A stretch of DNA of 64,000 nt from Bryobacterales bacterium (lineage in GTDB: Bacteria; Acidobacteriota; Terriglobia; Bryobacterales; Bryobacteraceae): positions 87,921 to 151,920 of the forward strand of contig PMYB01000053.1 in assembly GCA_003170915.1 (NCBI GenBank). Reading direction: 5' to 3'. A model generated the notes under the pieces. It was not told where the DNA came from. It did no database searches and saw nothing but the letters and a program-made list of their open reading frames with translations. Every line of letters begins with the position of its first letter. The stretch's first letter is position 1. Both the position numbers and the translations under genes were made by a program. Shown here piece by piece: positions 8,311-17,509 of this stretch.

Positions 8311-9747
8311 ATGGCCAAAGTTTTGATTCCGACCCCCCTGCGGCAATTCACCGGGAGGCAGGATGCCGTCATCATGGCCGGCGCCACCGTCGGCGAAGTG
8401 CTCAACGCGCTTACCGCCCAGTACCCCGACCTGCGCAAGCAGATCTTCAACGACGAAGGCAGGGTGCGCAGCTTCGTCAACGTCTATCTCAACGACGAGG
8501 ACATTCGCTACCTGAGCAAGGACGCCACCGCCGCCCAGGATGGCGACACCATCTCGCTGGTCCCCTCCATCGCTGGCGGCTCCGCGCTGGCAGGGCCGCC
8601 CGAAGAGATGGCGCTCTCGAAGCACGAAATCCTCCGCTACAGCCGCCACCTGATCATCCCGGAAGTCGGCATCGACGGCCAGCAGAAGCTCAAATCGGCG
8701 AAAGTCCTGCTGGTGGGCGCCGGCGGCCTGGGAGCGCCGCTCGGCCTGTACCTCGCCGCCGCCGGCATCGGCCGCATCGGCATCGTCGATTTCGACGTGG
8801 TGGATTTCACCAACCTACAGCGCCAGGTGATTCACTCCACCCCGGACGTCGGCCGCAAGAAACTCGATTCCGCCGCGGAAAAGATGCACGCCATCAATCC
8901 CCACGTGGACATCGCCAAACACGAAACCGCGCTTACCAGCGAGAACGCGCTCGATATCCTCAAGGACTACGACATCGTCGTCGACGGCACCGACAACTTC
9001 CCCACGCGCTACCTGGTGAACGACGCCTGCGTGCTGCTGGCGAAGCCCAACGTCTACGGCTCCATTTTCCGCTTCGAAGGACAAGCCACGGTCTTCGCCT
9101 GCCAGGGCGGCCCGTGTTACCGCTGCCTCTACCCCGAACCGCCGCCGCCGGGCCTGGTCCCGAGCTGCGCCGAAGGCGGCGTGCTGGGTATCCTGCCCGG
9201 CACCATCGGCCTGATCCAGGCCACCGAAACCGTGAAGCTGATCCTGGGAATTGGCGAGCCGCTGGTGGGCCGCCTGTTGCTCTACGACGCGCTGGGCATG
9301 CGTTTTCGCGAGCTCAAGCTGCGCAAAAACCCCGAGTGCCCGGTGTGCGGCGAGCACCGCACCATCACCCGCCTGATCGACTACCATCAATTCTGCGGCG
9401 TGCCGAAAACTCCGGAGACGAAAGTGACGGAAAGCGAAATCGACGTTACGGAAGTGAAAGCCAGGCTCGACCGCGGCGATCATTTCGTGCTGATCGACGT
9501 GCGCGAGCCGCACGAGTACAAGATCTGTCATATCCCCGCCGCCCGGCTGATCCCGCTGGGCGAAGTTCCCAAGCGGCTGAACGAGCTCGACCCCAACGGC
9601 GACATCGTGATCCACTGCAAGAGCGGCGGGCGCAGCGCCAAAGCCTGTGGCATTCTTCGCCAGGCCGGTTTTGAGCACGTCCGCAACATGAAGGGCGGCA
9701 TCCTGGCGTGGGCCGACAAAGTGGACCCCAGCGTGCCCAAGTACTGA
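8311..9747 (+). CDS. Fusion of ubiquitin-like sulfur carrier, E1-like adenylyltransferase and rhodanese
   Basis: A 478-residue three-domain protein. Residues 1-90 are a ThiS/MoaD/CysO-like beta-grasp carrier ending in Gly89-Gly90, which is followed directly by SALAGPPEEM and the next domain. Residues about 104-350 are a MoeB/ThiF/MoeZ-type E1 with the GAGGLG nucleotide loop, zinc cysteines CYRC (269/272) and CPVC (343/346), and Cys286 in PSCAEGG at the place of the conserved E1 cysteine. Residues about 375-478 are rhodanese with active Cys436 in HCKSGGRS. The E1 adenylates a carrier C-terminus and the rhodanese brings sulfur. The internal Gly-Gly means free thiocarboxylate needs cleavage, fitting the adjacent JAMM gene. 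Confidence 0.9.
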   Translation: MAKVLIPTPLRQFTGRQDAVIMAGATVGEVLNALTAQYPDLRKQIFNDEGRVRSFVNVYLNDEDIRYLSKDATAAQDGDTISLVPSIAGGSALAGPPEEMALSKHEILRYSRHLIIPEVGIDGQQKLKSAKVLLVGAGGLGAPLGLYLAAAGIGRIGIVDFDVVDFTNLQRQVIHSTPDVGRKKLDSAAEKMHAINPHVDIAKHETALTSENALDILKDYDIVVDGTDNFPTRYLVNDACVLLAKPNVYGSIFRFEGQATVFACQGGPCYRCLYPEPPPPGLVPSCAEGGVLGILPGTIGLIQATETVKLILGIGEPLVGRLLLYDALGMRFRELKLRKNPECPVCGEHRTITRLIDYHQFCGVPKTPETKVTESEIDVTEVKARLDRGDHFVLIDVREPHEYKICHIPAARLIPLGEVPKRLNELDPNGDIVIHCKSGGRSAKACGILRQAGFEHVRNMKGGILAWADKVDPSVPKY

Positions 9748-10581
9748 TCAGCGCCGTTTGCGCCCGATAATCACCGCTTCCCCGCAATACCGCCGCAGAA
9801 ATGGCCAGGCCGCCAGCAGCCGCTCGTCCATCCATTCCAGTCCTCGCACCACACCCCGCGCCCATCTCCGCGACAAGCGCCCGCGAAACAACCGTTTCCC
9901 CATCGCCAGCAGGTTGACCGGATAGACCTCGAGCTCTCCCACCAGCGGGCGCAGCGCGTCCAGATCCGAGTCGTTCAGAATGATCCCTTCACCCTGCTCG
10001 GCCGGCTCCCTCGACACGCGCCGCCGCACAATACGCGCCGCGTTGAGCAGCGGATTATTGCCATAGGTTTCCACCAGCACCAGCCGCCCGCCCGGCTTGA
10101 GCACGCGCAGCAGCTCGTCGCGCGCCCGCGGATACTTGAGCGTGTGATGCAGGGCGAAGCTGCCGAAGATCAGGTCGAATTCGCCGTCGCCGAAGCAGGA
10201 AAGGTCGCTGGCATCGCGCGCCACGCCCCGCACGCGGCCCGCCACGCCGCTCGCCGCGGCCCGCCGCAGACCCAGCCGGATGGCTACCGGCGAAAGATCC
10301 AGCAGCGTCACGGCAGCGCCTTCCCCCGCCAGCATGAGGCCCCAATCGCCGGTGCCGCAGCCGTAATCGAGCGCGGTCCGGCCCGTGAGCGGCTCGCTCA
10401 GCAGGTATTCGAGCGCGGCCTGATACACCACCCGGCGCTCGTAGCTCGGGTTGGCGGGATCGGCCAGACCCGCCGCCAGCGTCCTCCGGTTGCACACCAG
10501 GTCCGCATCCGGCAATTCCAGAAACTGCCGGTACTGCTCGTCGTAGAATTCGCGCTCCTGTTCGGCAAGAAGCTGCTGCAC
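9748..10581 (-). CDS. Class I SAM-dependent methyltransferase
   Basis: A 277-residue Methyltransf_11-type enzyme. Motif I is LDYGCGTGDWG (71-81), followed by an acidic residue at the end of strand 2 (VTLLDLSP), DLIFGSFALHH as motif II/III, and VLKPGGRLVLVE. The C-terminal part, LLAMGKRLFRGRL and beyond, is basic. The substrate cannot be told. It is convergent with the carrier-E1 fusion, its stop lying next to that gene's stop, and divergent from the RND pump gene. Confidence 0.85.
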   Translation of the reverse strand: MQQLLAEQEREFYDEQYRQFLELPDADLVCNRRTLAAGLADPANPSYERRVVYQAALEYLLSEPLTGRTALDYGCGTGDWGLMLAGEGAAVTLLDLSPVAIRLGLRRAAASGVAGRVRGVARDASDLSCFGDGEFDLIFGSFALHHTLKYPRARDELLRVLKPGGRLVLVETYGNNPLLNAARIVRRRVSREPAEQGEGIILNDSDLDALRPLVGELEVYPVNLLAMGKRLFRGRLSRRWARGVVRGLEWMDERLLAAWPFLRRYCGEAVIIGRKRR

Positions 10582-10661
10582 GTGCGTATGCGTTGCACCA
10601 TTATGCTATACGTCCGGCTCCTGCAGCGATCCGCGCAAGAAGCTATGCTGTAAGCTGAGCG

Positions 10662-13600
10662 ATGAATATTACCGAAATCTTTATCCGCCGGCCAGTCATG
10701 ACCACGCTCGTCATGATGGGTATTCTCCTGTTTGGAGTCGCGGGTTACCGCACGCTTCCCGTGAGCGATCTGCCCAACGTGGACTTCCCCACCATCCAGG
10801 TGAATGCCAGCCTTCCCGGCGCCAGCGCCGAGACCATGGCCGCTTCGACCGCTACGCCGCTGGAGCGCCAGTTCACGACGATTCCGGGCCTGGATTCCAT
10901 GACCTCCACCAGCGCACGCGGCAACACCAGCATCACCCTGCAATTCGAGCTGGACCGCAACCTGGATGGCGCTGCGCTCGACGTGCAAGCCGCCATCGTT
11001 ACGGCCCAGGGCCGGCTGCCTACTGGCATGCCCACCCCCCCCACGTTTCGCAAGGTGAACCCGGCGGACATGCCCATCCTGAACTTGACTCTCAGCTCGC
11101 CCACGCTGCCCCTCTCGGCGGTAGACGAATATGGCGAGACCATGATGGCGCAACGCATCTCCATGATTGACGGCGTAGCGCAGGTGTTCGTCTATGGCGC
11201 CCAGAAATTCGCCGTGCGGGTGCAGCTCGATCCCAGCCTCATGGCCTCCCGCAACATCGGCATAGACGACGTCGAGATCGCACTCGGCGCGCATAACGCC
11301 AACTTGCCCACCGGCACTCTCTGGGGACCCAGGCAGGCCTATACCGTTCAAGCCACCGGGCAGCTCGATACCGCCGCCGCCTATCGCCCCCTCATCGTGG
11401 CTTACCGTAATGGCTCTCCAGTTCGCCTGGAGCAGTTGGGGCGGGTGATCGACAGCGTCGAGAACGACAAGGTCGCGGCCTGGTATAACGACACGCGCAC
11501 CATCTACCTGATCGTGCAACGCCAGCCCGGTAGCAATACCGTCCAGGTGGTGGACGCCATCAAGGAGCTGCTGCCCAGCTTCCGCGAGCAGATGCCGCCC
11601 TCGGTGAAGCTGGATATTCTCTATGACCGGTCGCAAGCTGTTCGCGAATCCGTCAACGATGTGAAATTCACCCTGGTTCTGACGATTGCGCTGGTGATCA
11701 TGGTGATCTTTCTGTTCTTGCGGAACGTCTCCGCCACCGCGATCCCCTCCCTCGCGCTGCCCATGTCCATCATCGGCACGTTCGCTGTCATGGCGCTGGC
11801 GGGCTACACGCTCGACAACCTTTCGCTCATGGCGCTGACCCTTTCAGTGGGTTTCGTGGTGGACGACGCCATCGTGATCCTGGAGAACATCGTCCGCCAT
11901 ATGGAGATGGGAAAGCCGCGCATGCAGGCCGCCTTCGAAGGAGGCCGCGAGATCGGCTTCACCATCCTTTCCATGACCCTCTCGCTGGCCGCGGTCTTCA
12001 TCCCCGTGCTGTTCATGAGCGGCATCATGGGCCGGCTGTTCCATGAGTTCGCCGTCGTCATCATGGCCGCCATCATCATCTCCGGTTTCGTCTCGCTCAG
12101 CCTCACTCCCATGCTGTGCAGCCGGTTCCTCAAGCCTCCGGGAGAGCGGCAGAACGCCTTCCAGCGCTCCTCGGAAAAGGTGTTCGACGGGATGCGCGAC
12201 TTCTACGGGTGGACCCTCCGCGGGGTCATCCGCCACCGCTTCCTCACCATGCTGACCGCGGCCGGGACGCTGGCGGCCACCATCTATCTGTATGGGATGG
12301 TTCCCAAGGGCTTCATTCCCAACCAGGACACCGGGCAACTGAGCGGGTCGACCGAGGCGCCCCAGGACATCTCGTTCGATGGCATGGTCGAGCGGCAGAA
12401 GGAGGCGGCTGCCGTGATTCAAGCCGATCCCGATGTCGAGGCGTTCGCCTCGAGCGTCGGCCAGGGCGGCGGTACTTCATCCGGCAACCAGGGGCGCTTC
12501 ACCATACGCTTGAGGCCTCGCAGCGTGCGGCGATCCACGCCCGAGCAGATTATCGAGAGATTGCGGCCCAAACTGAACGCCCTTCCCGGCATTCGAACGT
12601 ATCTTCAGAATCCGCCGCTGGTGCGCATCGGCGGGTTTGTCAGCCGGAGCCTCTACCAGTACACCTTGCAAGGGACCGACCTCGGCGAACTGTACCGTTC
12701 CGCCGACGCGTTCGAGAAACGCGTGCAGACCGTGCCGGGCCTCACCGACGTGAACAGCGACCTCCAGATTTCCAGCCCCCAGATCACCGTGGATATTAAC
12801 CGCGACCGCGCCTCGGCTCTCGGCGTCACCGCAGAGCAAGTCGAGGACGCTCTGTACGACGCGTATGGCGCGCGCGAAATCTCCAACATCTACATGCCCA
12901 CCAACACCTACTACGTGATCATGGAACTGCTGCCGACATACCAGCGCGACCCCAATCGCCTGCCCCTGCTCTACATTCGCTCCAACCAGGGCAAGCTGGT
13001 GGCGCTCGACTCGGTAGCCAGGCTGAAAACGGAAACCAGTGCGCTCACCATCGCGCATCTCGGCCAGTTGCCGGCGGTCACCGTCTCGTTCAACCTGCTG
13101 CCCGGGGTTTCGATCGGCGACGCCGTCGACCGCGTCCAGGAACTGGCGCGCGAAACCCTCCCGGCCTCCATCCGCACCAGTTTTCAAGGAACAGCCGCGG
13201 CATACCAGTCCTCGTTGCGCGGCATGGGAGTGCTGCTGGTCATGGCCATTCTGGTGATCTACATGGTGCTGGGTATCCTGTACGAGAGCTTCATCCACCC
13301 CCTCACCATTCTCTCCGGCCTGCCCTCGGCCGGCCTGGGCGCTCTGGCCACGCTTCTGATATTCCACGACGAGCTCAACATCTACTCGTTCGTCGGCATC
13401 ATTATGCTGATTGGGATCGTCAAGAAGAACGCCATCATGATGATCGACTTCGCGCTGGAAATCCAGCACACCCAGGGCATTCCGCCGCCCGAGGCCATCT
13501 ACGAAGCCTGTCTGGTGCGCTTCCGGCCCATCATGATGACCACCATGGCCGCGCTCATGGGCACGTTCCCCATCGCCCTCGGGTTCGGCGCCGGCGGAGA

Positions 13601-13772
13601 AGCGCGCCGCCCCCTGGGCCTGGCCGTGGTGGGCGGTCTGGTGGTCTCGCAGACGCTGACGCTCTACATCACGCCGGTGTTCTACATTTACATGGAGCGT
13701 TTCCGCAACCTCGGCGGGAAGAAGCGGACCCGCCGGCCCGAAGCGGCCGCCGAGGTGGTTTTGCAGTCGTAG
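10662..13772 (+). CDS. RND efflux transporter, inner-membrane pump (MdtB/MdtC-like, HAE-1)
   Basis: A 1036-residue protein of the usual RND length with 12 predicted helices in two halves and two large periplasmic loops. It begins IFIRRPVMTTLVMMGILLFG, and the proton-relay helix has GFVVDDAIVILENI near residue 400. The second half has VGIIMLIGIVKKNAIMMIDF and FRPIMMTTMAALMG. It is closest in look to MdtB/MdtC-type drug pumps. No membrane-fusion protein or TolC gene is adjacent, so the partners must be elsewhere. Its stop lies about 43 bases before the lysine riboswitch. Confidence 0.92.
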   Translation: MNITEIFIRRPVMTTLVMMGILLFGVAGYRTLPVSDLPNVDFPTIQVNASLPGASAETMAASTATPLERQFTTIPGLDSMTSTSARGNTSITLQFELDRNLDGAALDVQAAIVTAQGRLPTGMPTPPTFRKVNPADMPILNLTLSSPTLPLSAVDEYGETMMAQRISMIDGVAQVFVYGAQKFAVRVQLDPSLMASRNIGIDDVEIALGAHNANLPTGTLWGPRQAYTVQATGQLDTAAAYRPLIVAYRNGSPVRLEQLGRVIDSVENDKVAAWYNDTRTIYLIVQRQPGSNTVQVVDAIKELLPSFREQMPPSVKLDILYDRSQAVRESVNDVKFTLVLTIALVIMVIFLFLRNVSATAIPSLALPMSIIGTFAVMALAGYTLDNLSLMALTLSVGFVVDDAIVILENIVRHMEMGKPRMQAAFEGGREIGFTILSMTLSLAAVFIPVLFMSGIMGRLFHEFAVVIMAAIIISGFVSLSLTPMLCSRFLKPPGERQNAFQRSSEKVFDGMRDFYGWTLRGVIRHRFLTMLTAAGTLAATIYLYGMVPKGFIPNQDTGQLSGSTEAPQDISFDGMVERQKEAAAVIQADPDVEAFASSVGQGGGTSSGNQGRFTIRLRPRSVRRSTPEQIIERLRPKLNALPGIRTYLQNPPLVRIGGFVSRSLYQYTLQGTDLGELYRSADAFEKRVQTVPGLTDVNSDLQISSPQITVDINRDRASALGVTAEQVEDALYDAYGAREISNIYMPTNTYYVIMELLPTYQRDPNRLPLLYIRSNQGKLVALDSVARLKTETSALTIAHLGQLPAVTVSFNLLPGVSIGDAVDRVQELARETLPASIRTSFQGTAAAYQSSLRGMGVLLVMAILVIYMVLGILYESFIHPLTILSGLPSAGLGALATLLIFHDELNIYSFVGIIMLIGIVKKNAIMMIDFALEIQHTQGIPPPEAIYEACLVRFRPIMMTTMAALMGTFPIALGFGAGGEARRPLGLAVVGGLVVSQTLTLYITPVFYIYMERFRNLGGKKRTRRPEAAAEVVLQS

Positions 13773-13815
13773 AATTTGACTTGCCCTCCGCCCCTTCGCT
13801 ATCCTGAACTTTTCG

Positions 13816-14000
13816 CGGTAGAGGCGCGGCGGCCATCAGTAGCCAGGCTGGAATTCCGATAGAGCTTCGGAAGCCTGGGCCGAAAGGGGCCGATCGTTTT
13901 TCCGCCGAAACCGGGGTGGAAAGCTCATTCCTTCCGGTTGGGGAGCCCGGCTAATACCGGCTCACTGTCACCCGTTTCTCCGGCGGGTGGAGCGCTATCG
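13816..14000 (+). promoter_or_regulatory. Lysine riboswitch (L-box aptamer) upstream of the lysine operon
   Basis: The conserved L-box blocks appear in order: AGAGGCGCG, ATCAGTAGCC, GCCGAAAGGGGC, CCGCCGAAACC, TTGGGGAGCCC and CACTGTCA. Outer strands CGGTAG (13816-13821) and CTATCG (13995-14000) can form P1, and CACCCG...CGGGTG (13969-13989) forms the last hairpin, the same arrangement as the Thermotoga aptamer. It lies directly before the dapE-asd-lysC-dapB-dapA-dapD operon, which is the expected target. No T-run terminator follows. A pyrimidine-rich tract at about 14028-14055 leads to the first ATG, so control may be translational or Rho-dependent; this last point is inference. Confidence 0.88.
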
Positions 14001-14070
14001 GGAATGAAGGCCGCGTGCACTCGGCGCGTTCTTTCCTTCTCTTTCGCTCTCCTCCCCCGGCTGGCGGCTT

Positions 14071-15090
14071 ATGAACGTTTTCGAACTCACGCGCGCGCTG
14101 GTCGATATCGAATCGATCACCAACAACGAGGAGCGGGTCGGCAATTACCTCTACAACTATCTGTCGCCGCTGGCCGCCCGGTTCGACGGCTGCCTCGAGC
14201 GCATCGAGGTCGAGCCGCGCCGCTTCAACGTCTTCGCGCAGTGGGGCCGCGCGCTCACCGTCACGCTTTCCACCCACATAGATACCGTGCCTCCCTTCTT
14301 CGCCTCGCGCGACGATGGCGAGCACATCTGGGGCCGCGCCGCCTGCGACGCCAAGGGCATAATCGCCTGCATGACGAAGGCCGCCGAGGCGCTGCTCGAA
14401 GCCGGCGACCGCAATTTCGGCCTCCTGTTCGTGGTGGGCGAAGAGCGCAACAGCGCCGGCGCTTACCGGGCGGCCCGTACGCCGCGTGGCGGGCGCTTCA
14501 TCGTCAACGGCGAGCCCACCGGGAACCAGATGGCGCTGGGTTCCAAGGGCGCATTGCGCTACGAGGTCGTCGCCACCGGCAAGATGGCGCACTCCGCCTA
14601 CCCCGAGCTGGGCGATTCGGCCATCCACAAACTGATCGACGCGCTGGCCGATATGCGGCGCATCCCGCTGCCGGTGGATCCCGTGCTGGGGCCGAGCACT
14701 CTCAACATCGGCACGCTCTCCGGCGGCCGCGCGCCCAACGTGATCGCCGATGAAGCCCGCGCCGAAATCATGATCCGCCTGGTGGGCGATTCCGCCGAAA
14801 CCAAGGCTGCCCTGGCCCGCGCCGCCCAGGGCTGCGCGGAGTTGCGCGAGATCATCGAAATCCCCGCGCTCCGCCTGAACTCGGTGGATGGCATCCCCAC
14901 CACGGTGGTGGCCTTCACCACCGATATCCCGGCATTCGCCGGCCAGTGGGGCGAGCCGTTCCTGATTGGGCCGGGTTCCATCCACGTGGCGCACACGCTC
15001 GAGGAGCGCGTGGCCAAATCGCAATTGACCGAAGCAGTCGAACTCTACCAACGCATCGTAAGGCACTTATGCAAACGCGAATCGAAGTAG
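14071..15090 (+). CDS. dapE: M20 family deacylase, probable succinyl-diaminopimelate desuccinylase
   Basis: A 339-residue M20 metallopeptidase. Metal and catalytic residues are visible: H69 and D71 in STHIDTVPP, D93 in CDAKG, E124/E125 in GEERNS and E148 in NGEPT, with the dimerisation domain between about 155 and 270. It begins the lysine operon, which also has dapD (tetrahydrodipicolinate N-succinyltransferase), so N-succinyl-LL-diaminopimelate is the logical substrate. M20 proteins of this shorter type are also called ArgE-like or LysK-like deacetylases, so the substrate rests on context. It overlaps asd by 22 bases. Confidence 0.8.
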   Translation: MNVFELTRALVDIESITNNEERVGNYLYNYLSPLAARFDGCLERIEVEPRRFNVFAQWGRALTVTLSTHIDTVPPFFASRDDGEHIWGRAACDAKGIIACMTKAAEALLEAGDRNFGLLFVVGEERNSAGAYRAARTPRGGRFIVNGEPTGNQMALGSKGALRYEVVATGKMAHSAYPELGDSAIHKLIDALADMRRIPLPVDPVLGPSTLNIGTLSGGRAPNVIADEARAEIMIRLVGDSAETKAALARAAQGCAELREIIEIPALRLNSVDGIPTTVVAFTTDIPAFAGQWGEPFLIGPGSIHVAHTLEERVAKSQLTEAVELYQRIVRHLCKRESK

Positions 15091-16118
15091 GCATCCTGGG
15101 CGCAACCGGAATGGTGGGGCAGCATTTCATCAGATTTTTGCAGGGCCACCCCTGGTTCCACCTCAAGTGGCTGGGCGCGAGCGACCGCTCCGCCGGCAAG
15201 AAGTACGCCGACGCCATGACCTGGCACCTCGCCGGCACCACGCCGGACGCCGTCGCCAATCTCACCGTGGAGGATTGCAAGCCCGGCAACGCCCCGCGGC
15301 TGTTGTTCTCGGCCATGGATGCCTCCGTCGCCACGGAAATCGAGCGCGCCTTCGCCGAGGCCGGCCACGTCGTCGTCTCCAACTCCAGGAACCATCGCAT
15401 GGAGCGCGATGTGCCGCTGCTCGTTCCCGAGATCAATCCCGATCACCTGAAGCTCGTGCCGATGCAGCAGCGCTTGCGCGGTTGGAAAGGGCAAATCGTC
15501 ACCAACCCCAACTGCTCCACGGTGGTGCTGACCATGGGCCTCGCGCCGCTCAAACCGTTCGGCATCACGCGCGTGATCGCTACCACCATGCAAGCCATTT
15601 CGGGCGCGGGCTACCCCGGCGTGCCCTCCATGGACATTGTGGGCAACGTGGTCCCCTTCATCGGCGGCGAAGAGGAGAAGATGGAGCAGGAGACGCAGAA
15701 GATCCTGGGCGAATTTTGCGGCGACCACGTCGAGCCGCTGCCCGCCAGGGTGAGCGCCCACTGCAACCGCGTGCCGGTGGTCGACGGCCACACCGTCACC
15801 GTCTCGGTGGAGCTTTCTTTGAAGCCCTCGGAGGCCGATCTGCGCCGCGCCTTCGACACGTTCACCGGCGTTCCGCAGCAGCGCCAGCTTCCCAGCGCAC
15901 CTCTTCGGCCCGTCATTTACATGGAGCAGGCCAACCGCCCGCAGCCGCGCAAGGACGCCGAGCGCGAACGCGGCATGGCGGCCTTCATCGGCCGCCTGCG
16001 CCCCTGCCCGGCGCTGGATTATAAATTCGTCGCCCTGGGCCACAACACCGTTCGCGGCGCCGCCGGCGCGGCCGTGCTGAACGCCGAGCTGATGCACTCG
16101 GAAGGGATGCTCGACTGA
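15069..16118 (+). CDS. asd: Aspartate-semialdehyde dehydrogenase (archaeal/fungal-type branch)
   Basis: A 349-residue enzyme that reduces aspartyl phosphate to aspartate semialdehyde with NADPH. The nucleotide loop is GATGMVG (11-17) and the catalytic cysteine is C149 in TNPNCST. This motif and the length resemble the archaeal/fungal branch rather than the enterobacterial Asd. The ATG at 15069 is chosen over the longer track start because it gives the canonical N-terminus and a short overlap with dapE. The stop overlaps the lysC start (TGATG). Confidence 0.93.
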   Translation: MQTRIEVGILGATGMVGQHFIRFLQGHPWFHLKWLGASDRSAGKKYADAMTWHLAGTTPDAVANLTVEDCKPGNAPRLLFSAMDASVATEIERAFAEAGHVVVSNSRNHRMERDVPLLVPEINPDHLKLVPMQQRLRGWKGQIVTNPNCSTVVLTMGLAPLKPFGITRVIATTMQAISGAGYPGVPSMDIVGNVVPFIGGEEEKMEQETQKILGEFCGDHVEPLPARVSAHCNRVPVVDGHTVTVSVELSLKPSEADLRRAFDTFTGVPQQRQLPSAPLRPVIYMEQANRPQPRKDAERERGMAAFIGRLRPCPALDYKFVALGHNTVRGAAGAAVLNAELMHSEGMLD

Positions 16119-17509
16119 TGATCGTCATGAAGTTCGGCGGCACCTCGGTCGAATCGGCCGCCGCCATCGAACGCATCGCCGGGATCGTCAAGGCGCGCGC
16201 GGAACGCCGGCCCGTGGTGGTGGTCTCGGCCATGGGCAAGACCACCAACAAGCTGCTGGCCATTGCCGCCGCCGCGATTGCCGGCCACCGCGAGGAATAC
16301 ATCCGCCAGATCCACGACCTGCGCGATTACCATTCGCGCGAGGCGCGCCCGGTGGTTCCTCTCGACCAGCGCGCCGAGCTCGATCGCACCCTCGATGAGC
16401 ACTTCCAGGAACTCACCGAGCTGGTGAAGGGCCTGGCGGTGCTGGGCGAGCTGACGCCCCGCTCCATCGACGCCATCTCGAGCTACGGCGAGCGGCTCTC
16501 CAGCTTCATCGTGACGCTTTCGTTCCAGCACTTCGGCATGACGGCCGTGCATCTCGATTCGCGCCGCGTCATCGTCACCGACCAGCGCCACACCCAGGCC
16601 GCGCCCGATTTTGCCGAGACCTACGCGCGGCTCGCGGCCACCATCCCTCCCATGGCCCGCGACGCCGTGGTGGTCATGGGCGGATTCATCGGCTCCACCA
16701 AAGACGGCGTCACCACCACGCTGGGCCGCGGCGGCTCCGATTTCACGGCCTCGATTGTAGGCGCGGGCATCGGCGCCGAAGAAATCCAGATCTGGACCGA
16801 CGTGGACGGCATGCTCACCGCCGACCCCACCATCCTGCCCGGCGGCCATCGCGTCAAGACCATTTCCTTCGCCGAAGCCGCCGAGCTGGCTTATTTCGGC
16901 GCCAAGGTGCTGCACCCCGCCACGGTTCTGCCCGCCATCCGCAAGAGCATCCCCGTGCTGATCCTGAATTCGCGGCGGCCCGAAGTGCCCGGCACGCGCA
17001 TCGTTTCCGAGGCCGTCCCGTGCTCCAACGTGGTCAAGTCCATCGCCTGCAAGCGCAAGATCGCGCTGGTGAACATCCATTCCACCCGCATGCTCATGGC
17101 GCACGGCTTCCTGCACCGCATCTTCGAGGTCTTCGACCGCTTCGAAACGCCGGTGGACATGGTGGCCACCTCCGAGGTCAGCGTTTCCCTCACCATCGAC
17201 AATCCCGCGCGCCTCGACGACATCGTGGCCGAGCTCGAGCAGTTCGCCGAGGTCGAGATCGAGAAGGACCAGGTGATTGTCTGCCTGGTGGGCGACAACA
17301 TCCGCCATACCCCGGGAGTGGCCCGGCGCGTCTTCAACGCGCTTGACGGCATCAACATCCGCATGATTTCGCAGGGCGCGTCGCGGCTCAACATCAGCCT
17401 GGTGGTGGCCGAGTCCGACCTGTTCCGCGCGGTCCCGGCGCTGCACCAGGAGTTTTTCGCCGAGCTTGATCCGGACGTGTTCGAACGAAGGGAGGCCGTC
17501 GATGCCTGA
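16118..17509 (+). CDS. lysC: Aspartate kinase
   Basis: A 463-residue single-function aspartokinase, the first enzyme of the aspartate family. The kinase domain opens with MKFGGTSVESAAAIERI, contains SYGERLSS and GRGGSDFTA, and is followed by two ACT regulatory regions (about 310-463, e.g. VALVNIHSTRMLMAHGFL-type start and LNISLVVAESD), so feedback inhibition by lysine or threonine is likely. There is no fused homoserine dehydrogenase. It starts inside the asd stop and overlaps dapB by 8 bases. Confidence 0.95.
   Translation: MIVMKFGGTSVESAAAIERIAGIVKARAERRPVVVVSAMGKTTNKLLAIAAAAIAGHREEYIRQIHDLRDYHSREARPVVPLDQRAELDRTLDEHFQELTELVKGLAVLGELTPRSIDAISSYGERLSSFIVTLSFQHFGMTAVHLDSRRVIVTDQRHTQAAPDFAETYARLAATIPPMARDAVVVMGGFIGSTKDGVTTTLGRGGSDFTASIVGAGIGAEEIQIWTDVDGMLTADPTILPGGHRVKTISFAEAAELAYFGAKVLHPATVLPAIRKSIPVLILNSRRPEVPGTRIVSEAVPCSNVVKSIACKRKIALVNIHSTRMLMAHGFLHRIFEVFDRFETPVDMVATSEVSVSLTIDNPARLDDIVAELEQFAEVEIEKDQVIVCLVGDNIRHTPGVARRVFNALDGINIRMISQGASRLNISLVVAESDLFRAVPALHQEFFAELDPDVFERREAVDA

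Noticed and set aside
7321-8649. 442-codon minus-strand ORF
   Set aside because: Opposite cysM and the JAMM gene, both with intact motifs.
13773-14070. tRNA, T-box or attenuator peptide before the lysine operon
   Set aside because: No cloverleaf or T-box sequence; the ordered L-box motifs explain the region better.
16019-17446. 475-codon minus-strand ORF
   Set aside because: Opposite lysC; composition of a shadow.
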